DNA of 64,000 nucleotides, taken from NCBI GenBank assembly GCA_039801085.1, contig JBDRTY010000001.1:633538-697537 (forward strand). The letters are read 5' to 3'. This document shows, piece by piece, positions 1 to 8,703 of the stretch; the first letter of the stretch is position 1, and each line of letters begins with the position of its first letter. The notes under the pieces were generated by a model. The model was not told the DNA's origin. It saw only the letters and a program-made list of their open reading frames with translations, and ran no database searches. The position numbers and the translations under genes were made by a program. This DNA is from a candidate division WOR-3 bacterium. Its GTDB lineage: Bacteria; Hydrothermota; Tepidihabitantia; Tepidihabitantales; Tepidihabitantaceae.

Positions 1-209
1 GTGAAGAGGAACTGGATTGCAGTTACAAGGGGGATGAACTGACCGTCGGATTTAACGGCGGTTTTCTGCTGGATATTCTGAACCATATCGGCACCGAGGA
101 ATTGACGATTGAGCTGTCAACTCCGATGTCGCCGGTAATGCTCAAGCCGGTATCAGAAGAGCAGAACGGGGAAGAGCTGTTCATTATGATGCCGGTGCGG
201 CTGGATTAG
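1..209 (+). CDS. dnaN: DNA polymerase III beta subunit (sliding clamp), C-terminal fragment
   Basis: The gene runs in from the left edge; only about 68 codons are visible, read from base 3 and ending at TAG 207-209. The fragment contains 'GDELTVGFNGGFLLDIL', 'ELSTPMSPVMLKP' and ends 'FIMMPVRLD', which matches the C-terminal third domain of the beta clamp (family ending around 'LIMPVRL'). The clamp encircles DNA and tethers the replicative polymerase. Nothing can be said about its start or promoter. The next gene begins 44 bases later with its own strong ribosome-binding site. Confidence 0.88.
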   Translation, partial: EEELDCSYKGDELTVGFNGGFLLDILNHIGTEELTIELSTPMSPVMLKPVSEEQNGEELFIMMPVRLD

Positions 210-253
210 TCAGTCCGGTTTGCGGTTATTGTAACAAAAGGAGGGAGGTCGGC

Positions 254-1096
254 ATGAAAGGAAAAACTGATTACCGGAAAAGTTTAGTTCCGGTCCTGAT
301 CGGTCTGGGGGGGATGGTGTTAGTTTCAGTGCTGATTGTCGGATGCCAACAGCACGACCCGAACTATTCCGAGCCGATGATCAATGGCTACCTTTACCGC
401 GGTGAGTACTATAACTATGCGGTCGAATATGAACGGTATGTTGAGGTGTTTGACCCCAAGGGGTTGAGGATGGTGCCGGTGGTCAGGCTGAATAATGAGG
501 AGCTGAAGCCCTATTATTACACCTGGACGAAGTACGGTTATGGAGACAGCATGCATTTTGCGGATAATCAGTCTTATGAGCTGGAGGTAATTCATTATTT
601 TGGCAGGGCGGGTGCAAGAGTGACAATGCCGGGCAACTTTACTGTTGTCACACCCCCTGAAGGCTATATTCTGGATCTGGATTCCACGCTTAATATTCAG
701 TGGACCAGATCTGCCGGTGCGGAATGGTACTGGGTGGAGATCGATGTCGATTATGACTACCGGGATACGCTCGGAGAGGAGGACAACTTCAGTCTCCGGC
801 TGGATACAATGCTGCAGGATACCTCGCTGGTACTGCCGCCGGAACGGATCTTCCCGGGATACATTCTTGATGTTTACGAGGGTGATGCCTGCGTGATGGT
901 CTGGTCTGGCAACGGACCGGCGATTGAGCCCGGTGACCGGGGCAATATCACTGGTGCCGGCTTCGGGTTCTTTAATGCGATCAACGAACCGCGCGAAAAG
1001 TATTTCTTTGTCGGAGCACCGATTGCCACCCGGCGCTGTCCGGACGGCAAGATTTTGCGGTCGAATATGCTCCAGCGGTTGAAATCTCGAATATGA
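254..1096 (+). CDS. Predicted lipoprotein of unknown function
   Basis: 280 residues starting at ATG 254 behind a strong AAAGGAGGGAGG ribosome-binding site. The N-terminus has a positively charged stretch, a hydrophobic segment (about residues 12-29) and a lipobox 'LIVGC' with Cys at about 31, so it should be exported and lipid-anchored. The mature part is rich in Tyr, Asp and Glu, with 'TPPEGYILDLDSTLNIQW' in the middle that resembles an Ig-like/fibronectin-type strand pattern. I recognise no family and no catalytic motif. It sits between dnaN and gdhA and looks like a single-gene unit. Confidence 0.7.
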   Translation: MKGKTDYRKSLVPVLIGLGGMVLVSVLIVGCQQHDPNYSEPMINGYLYRGEYYNYAVEYERYVEVFDPKGLRMVPVVRLNNEELKPYYYTWTKYGYGDSMHFADNQSYELEVIHYFGRAGARVTMPGNFTVVTPPEGYILDLDSTLNIQWTRSAGAEWYWVEIDVDYDYRDTLGEEDNFSLRLDTMLQDTSLVLPPERIFPGYILDVYEGDACVMVWSGNGPAIEPGDRGNITGAGFGFFNAINEPREKYFFVGAPIATRRCPDGKILRSNMLQRLKSRI

Positions 1097-1151
1097 CTGG
1101 GGAATAATTTACCAGCAAAAGGGGAAATTTTTACCATCCAACCTGCAACTG

Positions 1152-1179
1152 TTGACCAGCGAAGCTGATTTAATATAAT
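1152..1179 (+). promoter_or_regulatory. Housekeeping-type promoter for gdhA
   Basis: TTGACC (1152-1157), a 16-base spacer and TATAAT (1174-1179) form a near-consensus sigma70-type promoter. Transcription should start near 1186, leaving a leader of about 65 bases that ends in an AAAAAGGAGG site in front of ATG 1253. Confidence 0.75.
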
Positions 1180-1185
1180 CTTCAT

Positions 1186-1205
1186 CGGCATTTTAATTAA
1201 TGCCG
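1186..1205. promoter_or_regulatory. Operator-like inverted repeat at the gdhA transcription start
   Basis: CGGCATT (1186-1192) and AATGCCG (1199-1205) are perfect 7-base inverted arms separated by TTAATT. The element lies exactly where the promoter upstream predicts +1 to +20, so it could be a repressor operator or a 5' mRNA stem. The binding protein is unknown. Confidence 0.5.
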
Positions 1206-1249
1206 GTTAAATAAAAGGTAAATACAATAAAATAAAAAAGGAGGATTAA

Positions 1250-2614
<1,365 letters not shown>

Positions 2615-2629
2615 AAGTAGCAGTTGATA

Positions 2630-2657
2630 TTGACATAACCTGTAAACCGGTTAGAAT
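2630..2657 (+). promoter_or_regulatory. Promoter of the tmRNA gene
   Basis: TTGACA (2630-2635), 16-base spacer, TAGAAT (2652-2657). The predicted start near 2664 leaves about 25 bases upstream of the mature tmRNA 5' end, to be removed by RNase P. Confidence 0.7.
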
Positions 2658-2688
2658 ATAAAGCGCTGGTAGCTCTCAGGGCATAGTC

Positions 2689-3040
2689 GGGGGCGAATGG
2701 CTTCGACGGAGTGCCTGAGGGGCTCAGGGGCATAGCGAGGCTCCTCTGTTGCCTCGTTAATACTAACAGAGGAACTACAGCTGCCAATAGCAGCTACGCA
2801 CTGGCTGCCTAAAAAGGGCAGTCCCTGGACCGGCGAGTTTCACCCGGCGCCGGCTCCGGGTCTAATAGGGTGATCAAGACCGAACTTGTGTCTCAGGGGT
2901 TTGGTTGGATTACAAACTGAGGCTGGTCTGTCACCGCCTGTCAGTCGGCTAAGTGCCAGATGAGATGAAAATGACTGACTAACTATGTAGAACCTGGGCT
3001 CTGAACGCTTCGGACGCGGGTTCAATTCCCGCCGCCTCCA
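2689..3040 (+). ncRNA. ssrA: tmRNA (transfer-messenger RNA)
   Basis: About 352 bases. The 5' end GGGGGCG (2689-2695) pairs with CGCCTCC (3033-3039) to make a 7-bp acceptor stem containing the G3-U70 wobble that alanyl-tRNA synthetase recognises; A3040 is the discriminator. The T arm 'GGTTCAATTCC' is near the 3' end. The 5' part has the family hallmark 'GGCTTCGACGG'. The tag reading frame (about 2780-2812) reads Ala-Ala-Asn-Ser-Ser-Tyr-Ala-Leu-Ala-Ala then TAA, with the canonical 'YALAA' degradation end. The terminal CCA is not encoded (the sequence continues TAACC) and must be added by a nucleotidyltransferase. It rescues stalled ribosomes. Confidence 0.95.
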
Positions 3041-3061
3041 TAACCGGAAACTTACAAATTG

Positions 3062-4792
3062 ATGGTCAATCATTCACCGCGAACACCAAGACGACGGGGC
3101 TATAGCCGGAAACTTGCCGAAGAGTTTTGTGCGTTATCCCGACGGATCCTGCGGGAGGCGAATTCGGGTGTTGCCCGGGACGAATTTACGAGAATGGTAT
3201 TGAGTGAGTTCATTGAGTTTTCTGGCTGCGATGAGGTGGAAATGCGGGTAAATGAAGGGTCGCGATATTATCGCGGAGTTTTAAAAACCGGACCGGATGG
3301 AAAATTCAAATTCAGACTGAAAACAAAGGAATGTTCGCAAGCGCAGGAGGTTTTTCTGGGAGACGAATCAGAAGATCCCGATGTTACGATGATGTTCCAG
3401 AAGCTGGCTACGGGCGACTGTGATCCAAAGCAGCCGGGGTTTACAACTAATGGAGCTTTTCTGATAACCGACTGTTCCCACCCTGTCCGATTCGAGGGCC
3501 GGGAGATAAATATCCGGACCATGTATCAGTCCTTGGCGATTTTGCCGTTTACTATTGCTGATAACAGTCACGGTCTGATAATTCTTAAGAGCTGTCAGCC
3601 CGGTTTTTTCCGGGAGCTGGAGGTCGAGTTTTATCAGGGTGTTGCTCAGAGTCTGGGAGTCGCTTTTGCCGACCGGCGTGCTCAGGCGGCCTTACGGGAG
3701 CGGGTTAAGGAACTTACCTGTCTTTACGAGCTGGACCGGGTTCTGAGCCGGGAGGAAGGGGAGCTCGGTGAAATCATGAGAGCAGCAGTGAAAAAGCTGC
3801 CCCCCGCCTGGCTGCATTCAGATATCGCCGCTGCCTGTATTGAACTGGATGGCATGAGGTATGAGACCCCCGGTTTTGAGAACGCTGTGCACCGGCAGTC
3901 GGCAGTCATCAGCGTTCATGGTATTCACCGGGGCAGAGTTGAAGTGGTTTACCGTGAACCCCGGCCAGTCTTGGATGAGGGCCCTTTCCTGAAGGAGGAG
4001 CGGAACCTGATTGAAGCGGTTGCGGGCGAGATCGGACGGTTTATTGAGCGCTGGGAAGCCAAACAGGAGAAAAAAAAGCTGGAACAGCAGCTGCGTCATG
4101 CCGACCGGCTGGCGACCATCGGTCAGCTGGCAGCAGGAATTGCCCACGAATTAAACGAGCCTTTAGCCAGCATTCTCGGTTTTTCCCAGTTGCTGCAGAA
4201 GATGCCGGATCTGCCGGAGCAGGCAGTAAGAGACCTCGAGCGGATTGTCAAGGCTACATTGCATGCCCGCGGAGTTATTAGTAAACTGATGTTTTTTGCC
4301 CGTCCGCGTCCGCCCCAGCAGATGTCCATCTCAGTGAATCAGCTGATTACTGAAAGCATGTATTTTGTCCAGAGCCGCTGTGCGAAGGCCGGGGTGCAGG
4401 TTGTATATGACCTCGCGCCTGATTTGCCGATGATTAATGCTGACCCGACTCAACTGCAGCAGGTAGTTATTAATCTTGCAGTGAATGCGATTCAAGCGAT
4501 GCCTGGAGGGGGAACACTGACTCTGGCAACGAGGAAAAAAGATGGATTTATTGCGTTGATTGTTGAGGATACCGGTATCGGCATGAGTGAAGAGGTTAAG
4601 GCTCAGATATTCCTGCCCTTTTTCACGACAAAACCGGCTGGTGAGGGGACCGGTCTCGGACTGTCGGTTGTTCATGGTATTATCACTGCCCATGGCGGGC
4701 GAATAAATGTTGAATCTGTTCCTGGAAAAGGCAGCCGGTTTGAGGTGCTCCTGCCGCTTAACGGTCCCAGAGAGTCTCAGGAGGGTAGATGA
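3062..4792 (+). CDS. Sensor histidine kinase (GAF-like sensor, HisKA, HATPase)
   Basis: About 576 residues from ATG 3062 (TTG 3059 is also possible; no clear ribosome-binding site). No transmembrane segment is seen, so it is a soluble sensor. Roughly the first 320 residues look like GAF-type sensor domains separated by a short helix. The H-box 'GIAHELNEPLASILGF' near residue 362 carries the phospho-accepting His, followed by the ATPase domain with N-box 'NLAVNAIQAM', G1 'VEDTGIGM' and G2 'GTGLGLSV'. This NtrB-like architecture pairs with the NtrC-type regulator that overlaps it by four bases (ATGA). The signal is unknown; the adjacent glutamate dehydrogenases suggest nitrogen or amino-acid status. 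Confidence 0.9.
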   Translation: MVNHSPRTPRRRGYSRKLAEEFCALSRRILREANSGVARDEFTRMVLSEFIEFSGCDEVEMRVNEGSRYYRGVLKTGPDGKFKFRLKTKECSQAQEVFLGDESEDPDVTMMFQKLATGDCDPKQPGFTTNGAFLITDCSHPVRFEGREINIRTMYQSLAILPFTIADNSHGLIILKSCQPGFFRELEVEFYQGVAQSLGVAFADRRAQAALRERVKELTCLYELDRVLSREEGELGEIMRAAVKKLPPAWLHSDIAAACIELDGMRYETPGFENAVHRQSAVISVHGIHRGRVEVVYREPRPVLDEGPFLKEERNLIEAVAGEIGRFIERWEAKQEKKKLEQQLRHADRLATIGQLAAGIAHELNEPLASILGFSQLLQKMPDLPEQAVRDLERIVKATLHARGVISKLMFFARPRPPQQMSISVNQLITESMYFVQSRCAKAGVQVVYDLAPDLPMINADPTQLQQVVINLAVNAIQAMPGGGTLTLATRKKDGFIALIVEDTGIGMSEEVKAQIFLPFFTTKPAGEGTGLGLSVVHGIITAHGGRINVESVPGKGSRFEVLLPLNGPRESQEGR

Positions 4793-6132
4793 GAAAAGAT
4801 TACGAGGCGACGATACTCGTGGTCGATGACAATGTCGAAACGCTCGAAGTACTGGAACGCAATCTGAAAGCTGCCAATTATCAGGTCAAAACCGCTGTGA
4901 ATGTTGCTGATGCGGTGAAGCTGCTGGAGAATGAGCAGTTTGATGTCGTGGTCACCGATATGAAAATGCCCGGGGCATCAGGATTGGATTTGATAAAATA
5001 TGTGCGGGAAAATTTGAGTGATACCGAGGTGATGGTGATTACCGGTTATGCAACGGTGGAAAGTGCGGTTCAGGCGGTGAAGATTGGCGCTGAGGAGTAT
5101 TTACCCAAGCCCTTCACCGACGAGGAACTGTTGAATGCGGTAAGAAGGGTGCTGGAAAAACTCAGAATGCGGCGGGCAGCTGAAGCTAGCAGAATTGCAA
5201 TTCAGAAGGTTTATCCCGGGCTTCTGGGTGAATCGCCAGCGATGAAAAAAGTGTTCAATGCAATCGAGCGGGCAGCACAGGTATCGGCAACGGTGTTGAT
5301 TACCGGCGAAAGCGGTACTGGCAAGGAGTTGGTGGCGCGAGCAATCCATTATGCGAGCAAGAGGGCATCAGCTCCGTTTGTGCCGGTTAACTGCGGTGGT
5401 ATTCCCGAGACTCTGCTGGAGAGTGAGCTGTTCGGTTATGTTAAAGGGGCTTTTACCGGCGCCACTGAGACCCGTGCGGGATTTTTTCAGACCGCAGAAG
5501 GCGGCTCAATATTCCTGGATGAAATCAGCGAGACCAGTCCGTCGATGCAGGTAAAACTGCTGCGTGTGCTTCAGGATAAAGAGGTTAGGATGCTGGGAGA
5601 CTCCCGCGCTTACCGGGTTGATGTGCGAATAATGGCAGCTACCAACAAGGATTTACTGGCGTTGGTTCAGAAGGGCGCGTTCCGTGAGGATCTGTTCTTC
5701 CGCCTGAATGTGCTGAATATTTCCGTTCCGCCGCTCCGGGAAAGGGGTGAGGATATCTTCCTGCTGGCACGCTACTTCGTTGAGAAGTTTGCCCGGGAGA
5801 TGGGGCGTTCAGTCCCGCATTTTACAGATAAGGCACTTGATGCGTTGCGCCGTTACGAGTGGCCCGGTAATGTCCGGGAGCTGGAAAATCTGATTCAGCG
5901 GCTCCTAGTTATGGTTGATGGGGACAAGATCGATATCACCGATCTGCCATCACATATGCGGTTTTCAGTTGCTGCCAGAGTTGACCTGAGCCGGACTTTA
6001 AAGGAAGTAGAGTGTGAATATATCCTGCAGGTCCTTAAAAGCGTCGGCGGTAATTTAACCCGGGCTGCCCAGATTCTCGGGATTGACCGCAAAACCCTTA
6101 GAAATAAACTGAAAGGCAGCACGCCCGCATAA
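4789..6132 (+). CDS. NtrC-family sigma54-dependent response regulator
   Basis: 447 residues. The receiver domain (1-120) has the acidic pocket 'VVDD' and phospho-accepting Asp57 in 'VVTDMKMPG'. The AAA+ activator domain (about 145-385) has Walker A 'GESGTGKE', the sigma54-contacting loop 'GAFTGA' and 'GGSIFLDEI' (Walker B). A Fis-type helix-turn-helix ends the protein ('LTRAAQILGIDRKTLRNKLK'). It should bind an upstream enhancer and drive open-complex formation by RNA polymerase-sigma54 when phosphorylated by the preceding kinase. A sigma54-type promoter sits 166 bases downstream of its stop. Confidence 0.95.
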   Translation: MRKDYEATILVVDDNVETLEVLERNLKAANYQVKTAVNVADAVKLLENEQFDVVVTDMKMPGASGLDLIKYVRENLSDTEVMVITGYATVESAVQAVKIGAEEYLPKPFTDEELLNAVRRVLEKLRMRRAAEASRIAIQKVYPGLLGESPAMKKVFNAIERAAQVSATVLITGESGTGKELVARAIHYASKRASAPFVPVNCGGIPETLLESELFGYVKGAFTGATETRAGFFQTAEGGSIFLDEISETSPSMQVKLLRVLQDKEVRMLGDSRAYRVDVRIMAATNKDLLALVQKGAFREDLFFRLNVLNISVPPLRERGEDIFLLARYFVEKFAREMGRSVPHFTDKALDALRRYEWPGNVRELENLIQRLLVMVDGDKIDITDLPSHMRFSVAARVDLSRTLKEVECEYILQVLKSVGGNLTRAAQILGIDRKTLRNKLKGSTPA

Positions 6133-6143
6133 AATATTCAGAC

Positions 6144-6178
6144 CGGGGAAAAATTACCCTGCGGGTATTTTTACCCCG
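6144..6178 (+). terminator. Hairpin after the kinase/regulator operon, probable terminator
   Basis: CGGGG (6144-6148) pairs with CCCCG (6174-6178), and an inner stem of A-run plus TACCC (6155-6159) pairs with GGGTA plus a T-run (6163-6172) around a TGC loop. The inner stem followed by ATTTTT is terminator-like. The near-symmetric layout would work on either strand. Confidence 0.5.
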
Positions 6179-6203
6179 AATTTGATTCTGAAATTAAACC
6201 ATT

Positions 6204-6286
6204 GAAAATTTATTTTAATTCGAACCCGCATCGTTATCCCACTGTTAAATAATAGCTTACATCAATATGCGAATTTAACAATTTTC
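6204..6286. promoter_or_regulatory. Imperfect inverted repeat upstream of the sigma54 promoter, possible enhancer
   Basis: The left arm GAAAATT..TTAATTCG (6204-6222) is mirrored by the right arm CGAATTTAA.AATTTTC (6270-6286). It lies 10-95 bases upstream of the candidate -24 element. NtrC-family activators bind dyads upstream of such promoters, so this is a candidate site, but the match to any known operator is not established. Confidence 0.3.
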
Positions 6287-6297
6287 TGAGCGTCTCC

Positions 6298-6311
6298 GGC
6301 ATACATCGTGC
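6298..6311 (+). promoter_or_regulatory. Candidate sigma54 (-24/-12) promoter
   Basis: CGGCATACATCGTGCAT contains the invariant GG (6298-6299) and GC (6310-6311) separated by exactly ten bases, as in the TGGCAC-N5-TTGC consensus; flanking bases CAT and TGCAT also agree. Transcription would start near 6323. Its position directly after an NtrC-type activator operon and before the Cys-motif gene and the second glutamate dehydrogenase supports it. Confidence 0.6.
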
Positions 6312-6375
6312 ATATTAATAAAGTGCGATTATGGATTAAGCAGTGGAACTGAAACTTAAAAAAGGAGGAACAATT

Positions 6376-6723
6376 ATGGCAGTATCCACTAAGGTTGCCA
6401 AAAAGGCTTTAAAAAAGAGGCAGTTAACAGCACAAAAAATCAGGAAGACTGAGGATGAGGTTCAAGGTTTATGTATAACCTGCAACCATGCAGTGGCATG
6501 TGTCTTTCGCCGGCACAACAGTAAACCGGTTCTGTTCTGCGAGGAGTTTGATTCCAGTGTGCCGACAGTTGAAGAGTCGATTACGGCAGAGTCGTATCCT
6601 ACTGCGGAAGCGATCCGGGAATGGGAAGAGTTCAAGGGGTTATGTGTGAACTGTGAAAATCGCACCGATTGTGTGATTCGCAACCGCGAAATCGGTGTCT
6701 GGCACTGTGAAGAATATCGCTAA
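6376..6723 (+). CDS. Small protein with two CxxC...C...C motifs, probable metal-binding
   Basis: 115 residues from ATG 6376, chosen because AAAAAGGAGG lies just upstream; a longer in-frame start at 6343 has no such site. After a Lys-rich N-terminus come two copies of one motif: 'CITCNHAVACVFRR' ending 'FCEEF', and 'CVNCENRTDCVIRN' ending 'HCEEY'. The eight cysteines fit two Zn or Fe-S binding knuckles. I know no characterised family with this duplication. The gene is 9 bases upstream of the second glutamate dehydrogenase and behind the candidate sigma54 promoter, so it may be an accessory or sensor for that enzyme; this is inference. Confidence 0.75.
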   Translation: MAVSTKVAKKALKKRQLTAQKIRKTEDEVQGLCITCNHAVACVFRRHNSKPVLFCEEFDSSVPTVEESITAESYPTAEAIREWEEFKGLCVNCENRTDCVIRNREIGVWHCEEYR

Positions 6724-6732
6724 GGAGGACGG

Positions 6733-8055
6733 ATGGCAGTAAGTACACGAAGTTCAGTCCGTATTAAACCGGTGTCAAAGCCGGTCACTCCCGAAAAGAA
6801 ACGCCGCAGTGTTTATGAAGATGTAGTCAGTCAGTTCAACCGTGCGGCGGATATCATGAATCTCGATTCCGGCGTCCGGAAGATACTGGGAACGACCATG
6901 AACGAAGTGGTGGTCCATTTTCCCGTGAAGATGGATGACGGGCGGATTGAGGTGTTTACCGGTTATCGAGTCCAGCACAACAACGCACTTGGTCCGTTTA
7001 AGGGCGGATTGAGATACCATCCGGCAGTGGATATTGATGAGGTGCGGGCGCTGGCAACTTGGATGACCTGGAAATCGGCGATTGTCAATATTCCTTTTGG
7101 CGGTGCCAAGGGCGGGATCCAGCTGGATCCGACAAATTATTCCATGGCTGAGCTGGAGCGGATTACCCGGCGGTTCACCTATGCGCTGGGTAATACGATT
7201 GGTCCCGATTATGACATACCTGCACCCGATGTCAATACCAATCCCCAAATTATGGCGTGGATTCTTGATACCTATCAGTCGATGATGCCCGCCTTTGAGC
7301 GGCACCGCTGTCTGGGTGTCGTTACCGGCAAGCCGATTGAATCCGGTGGCAGTGTCGGTCGGGACAAGGCAACCGGTCAGGGTGTGGTTTTTCTGATCCG
7401 TGAGTGGGCAAAGGACCACAATTTTGATCTCAAGCAGGCGACCTATACCGTTCAGGGGTTTGGCAATGTCGGTTCGTGGTCAGCCCGGCTGATGAAACCG
7501 CTGGGAGCAAAACTGATTGCGGTTGAGGATGTTACCGGTGCGATTGGCAATCCGGACGGCATTGATCCGGAAGATTTGACCCGGTATGTGCTTGAGAACC
7601 GTGGTGTCAAGGGGTACCCGGGAGCAAAGCCGATTTCGCATATTGAATTTCTCCGCACCCGGGCTGACATCTTCATTCCCGCAGCGCTGGAAAATCAGAT
7701 TACCGCAGAAACCGCGCCACTGCTTAATGTCCGGCTGGTGGCGGAAGGTGCTAACGGACCGACCGATCCGGATGGAGATGCAATCCTTGGCCAGCGGGGT
7801 ATTGATGTGCTGCCCGATATTCTCTGCAATTCCGGTGGCGTGATCGTCAGTTACTTCGAATGGCTGCAGAATAAGCGGAGTGAATTCTGGGATCTTCAGG
7901 AGGTTGACTGCAAGCTGTACAAGAAGATTGTTGGGGGTTACCAGCGGGTAAAGGAGGCGGTCAGCAAGTACCGGGTTAACTGGCGGACCGCGGCGTATAT
8001 CGTCGCGCTGGCACGACTGGAAAAGGTATACAAGGAAAGGGGTATTTTCCCGTAA
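6733..8055 (+). CDS. Glutamate dehydrogenase, subfamily II type
   Basis: 440 residues, ATG 6733 with TAAGGAGGA upstream. It resembles the archaeal/Thermotoga-type enzymes more than the first copy: 'GPFKGGLRYHP', catalytic lysine in 'PFGGAKGGIQLDP', 'DIPAPDVNTN' with the catalytic Asp, the nucleotide loop 'VQGFGNVGSW' and the C-terminal 'NSGGVIVSYFEWLQN'. It catalyses reversible oxidative deamination of glutamate in the cytosol. An N-terminal extension of about 25 residues is basic and Ser-rich. It is co-transcribed with the Cys-motif gene, and the unit ends in a strong terminator. This subfamily often uses NAD in the catabolic direction. Confidence 0.95.
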   Translation: MAVSTRSSVRIKPVSKPVTPEKKRRSVYEDVVSQFNRAADIMNLDSGVRKILGTTMNEVVVHFPVKMDDGRIEVFTGYRVQHNNALGPFKGGLRYHPAVDIDEVRALATWMTWKSAIVNIPFGGAKGGIQLDPTNYSMAELERITRRFTYALGNTIGPDYDIPAPDVNTNPQIMAWILDTYQSMMPAFERHRCLGVVTGKPIESGGSVGRDKATGQGVVFLIREWAKDHNFDLKQATYTVQGFGNVGSWSARLMKPLGAKLIAVEDVTGAIGNPDGIDPEDLTRYVLENRGVKGYPGAKPISHIEFLRTRADIFIPAALENQITAETAPLLNVRLVAEGANGPTDPDGDAILGQRGIDVLPDILCNSGGVIVSYFEWLQNKRSEFWDLQEVDCKLYKKIVGGYQRVKEAVSKYRVNWRTAAYIVALARLEKVYKERGIFP

Positions 8056-8084
8056 TACCCTTTGCCCGATCATTTTAGGGAACG

Positions 8085-8119
8085 GTGCGTCCGGGGTTTT
8101 CCCGGACGCACGCTTTTTG
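8085..8119 (+). terminator. Rho-independent terminator after the second glutamate dehydrogenase
   Basis: GTGCGTCCGGG (8085-8095) and CCCGGACGCAC (8101-8111) form a perfect 11-bp stem with a GTTTT loop, followed by GCTTTTTGA. Confidence 0.93.
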
Positions 8120-8143
8120 AGTCGGGTTGACTTGCGATTAGAA

Positions 8144-8152
8144 TGTTATACA
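8144..8152 (+). promoter_or_regulatory. Extended -10 promoter element for the M23-like gene
   Basis: TGTTATACA matches an extended -10 (TGn then TATACA 8147-8152), with TTGACT at 8127-8132 a little close. It ends 8 bases before ATG 8161, so the mRNA could be leaderless, although AAGGA also lies between. Confidence 0.45.
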
Positions 8153-8160
8153 AGGAATAA

Positions 8161-8700
8161 ATGCAGTTCTCGTGCCAGATTGTGTGTGCAGTTATGACTG
8201 GTGTGCTCCTTAATTGTGGCTCATTGTACACCACCCAGCCCCGTTTCAGCCGGGGTCGAGCGGTCGTCAGGAAGAGACCGGTTGCACCATCTGCACCGTC
8301 ACCGGTAAGACATCCGATGGATGTCTACAAGGGCAGGCTTGCCTGGCCTGTGTCCGGAACGGTGATCTCCGGATTTGGCGTGCAGGTGGAGCCGAAATAC
8401 GGCACCAGGGTGAAAAATTCCGGGATTGACATCAGCTGTGCGAAGGGCAGTCCGGTGCGGGCGGTCTGGGAAGGCACGGTCTCCTATGCGGATGTGTTCA
8501 TGGGGCAGGGGCTGATGGTGATTTTAGAACATGGTGGCGGTTATTACACGGTTTACAGCCGGCTGAGTGAGATCAGGGTGAAGCCGGGGGCGAGAATAAA
8601 AAAGGGCGAAGTTCTGGGGTTTAGCGGTGAGGTACTGCATTTTGAGTTCCGGATCGGCGGCAAGGCGGTTGATCCCCAGGACTGGCTGGAAAAGAGGTAG
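8161..8700 (+). CDS. M23 (LytM)-fold protein with degenerate metal site, probable lipoprotein
   Basis: 179 residues. A signal segment ends in 'VLLNCG', a plausible lipobox (Cys about 20), so it is likely anchored in the envelope. Residues about 60-178 form a LytM/peptidase M23 domain: 'GTVISGFGVQ', 'SGIDISCAKGSPVRAVWEG', 'VILEHGGGYYTVYSRL' and the end 'VLHFEFRIGGKAVDP'. In active enzymes the first zinc ligand His precedes 'GxD' and the final motif is HxH; here the former is Asn/Ser and the latter reads V-L-H. Loss of these ligands suggests an EnvC/NlpD-like activator of cell-wall amidases rather than a peptidase. It is followed after 3 bases by the C39-like gene. Confidence 0.82.
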   Translation: MQFSCQIVCAVMTGVLLNCGSLYTTQPRFSRGRAVVRKRPVAPSAPSPVRHPMDVYKGRLAWPVSGTVISGFGVQVEPKYGTRVKNSGIDISCAKGSPVRAVWEGTVSYADVFMGQGLMVILEHGGGYYTVYSRLSEIRVKPGARIKKGEVLGFSGEVLHFEFRIGGKAVDPQDWLEKR

Positions 8701-8703
8701 GGG

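Noticed and set aside
3015-3040. tRNA-like T arm GGTTCAATTCC
   Set aside because: Not a separate tRNA; it is the 3' end of tmRNA.
2840-3073. 77-residue ORF on the minus strand across the tmRNA
   Set aside because: It is the reverse complement of tmRNA; similar spurious ORFs are common in databases.
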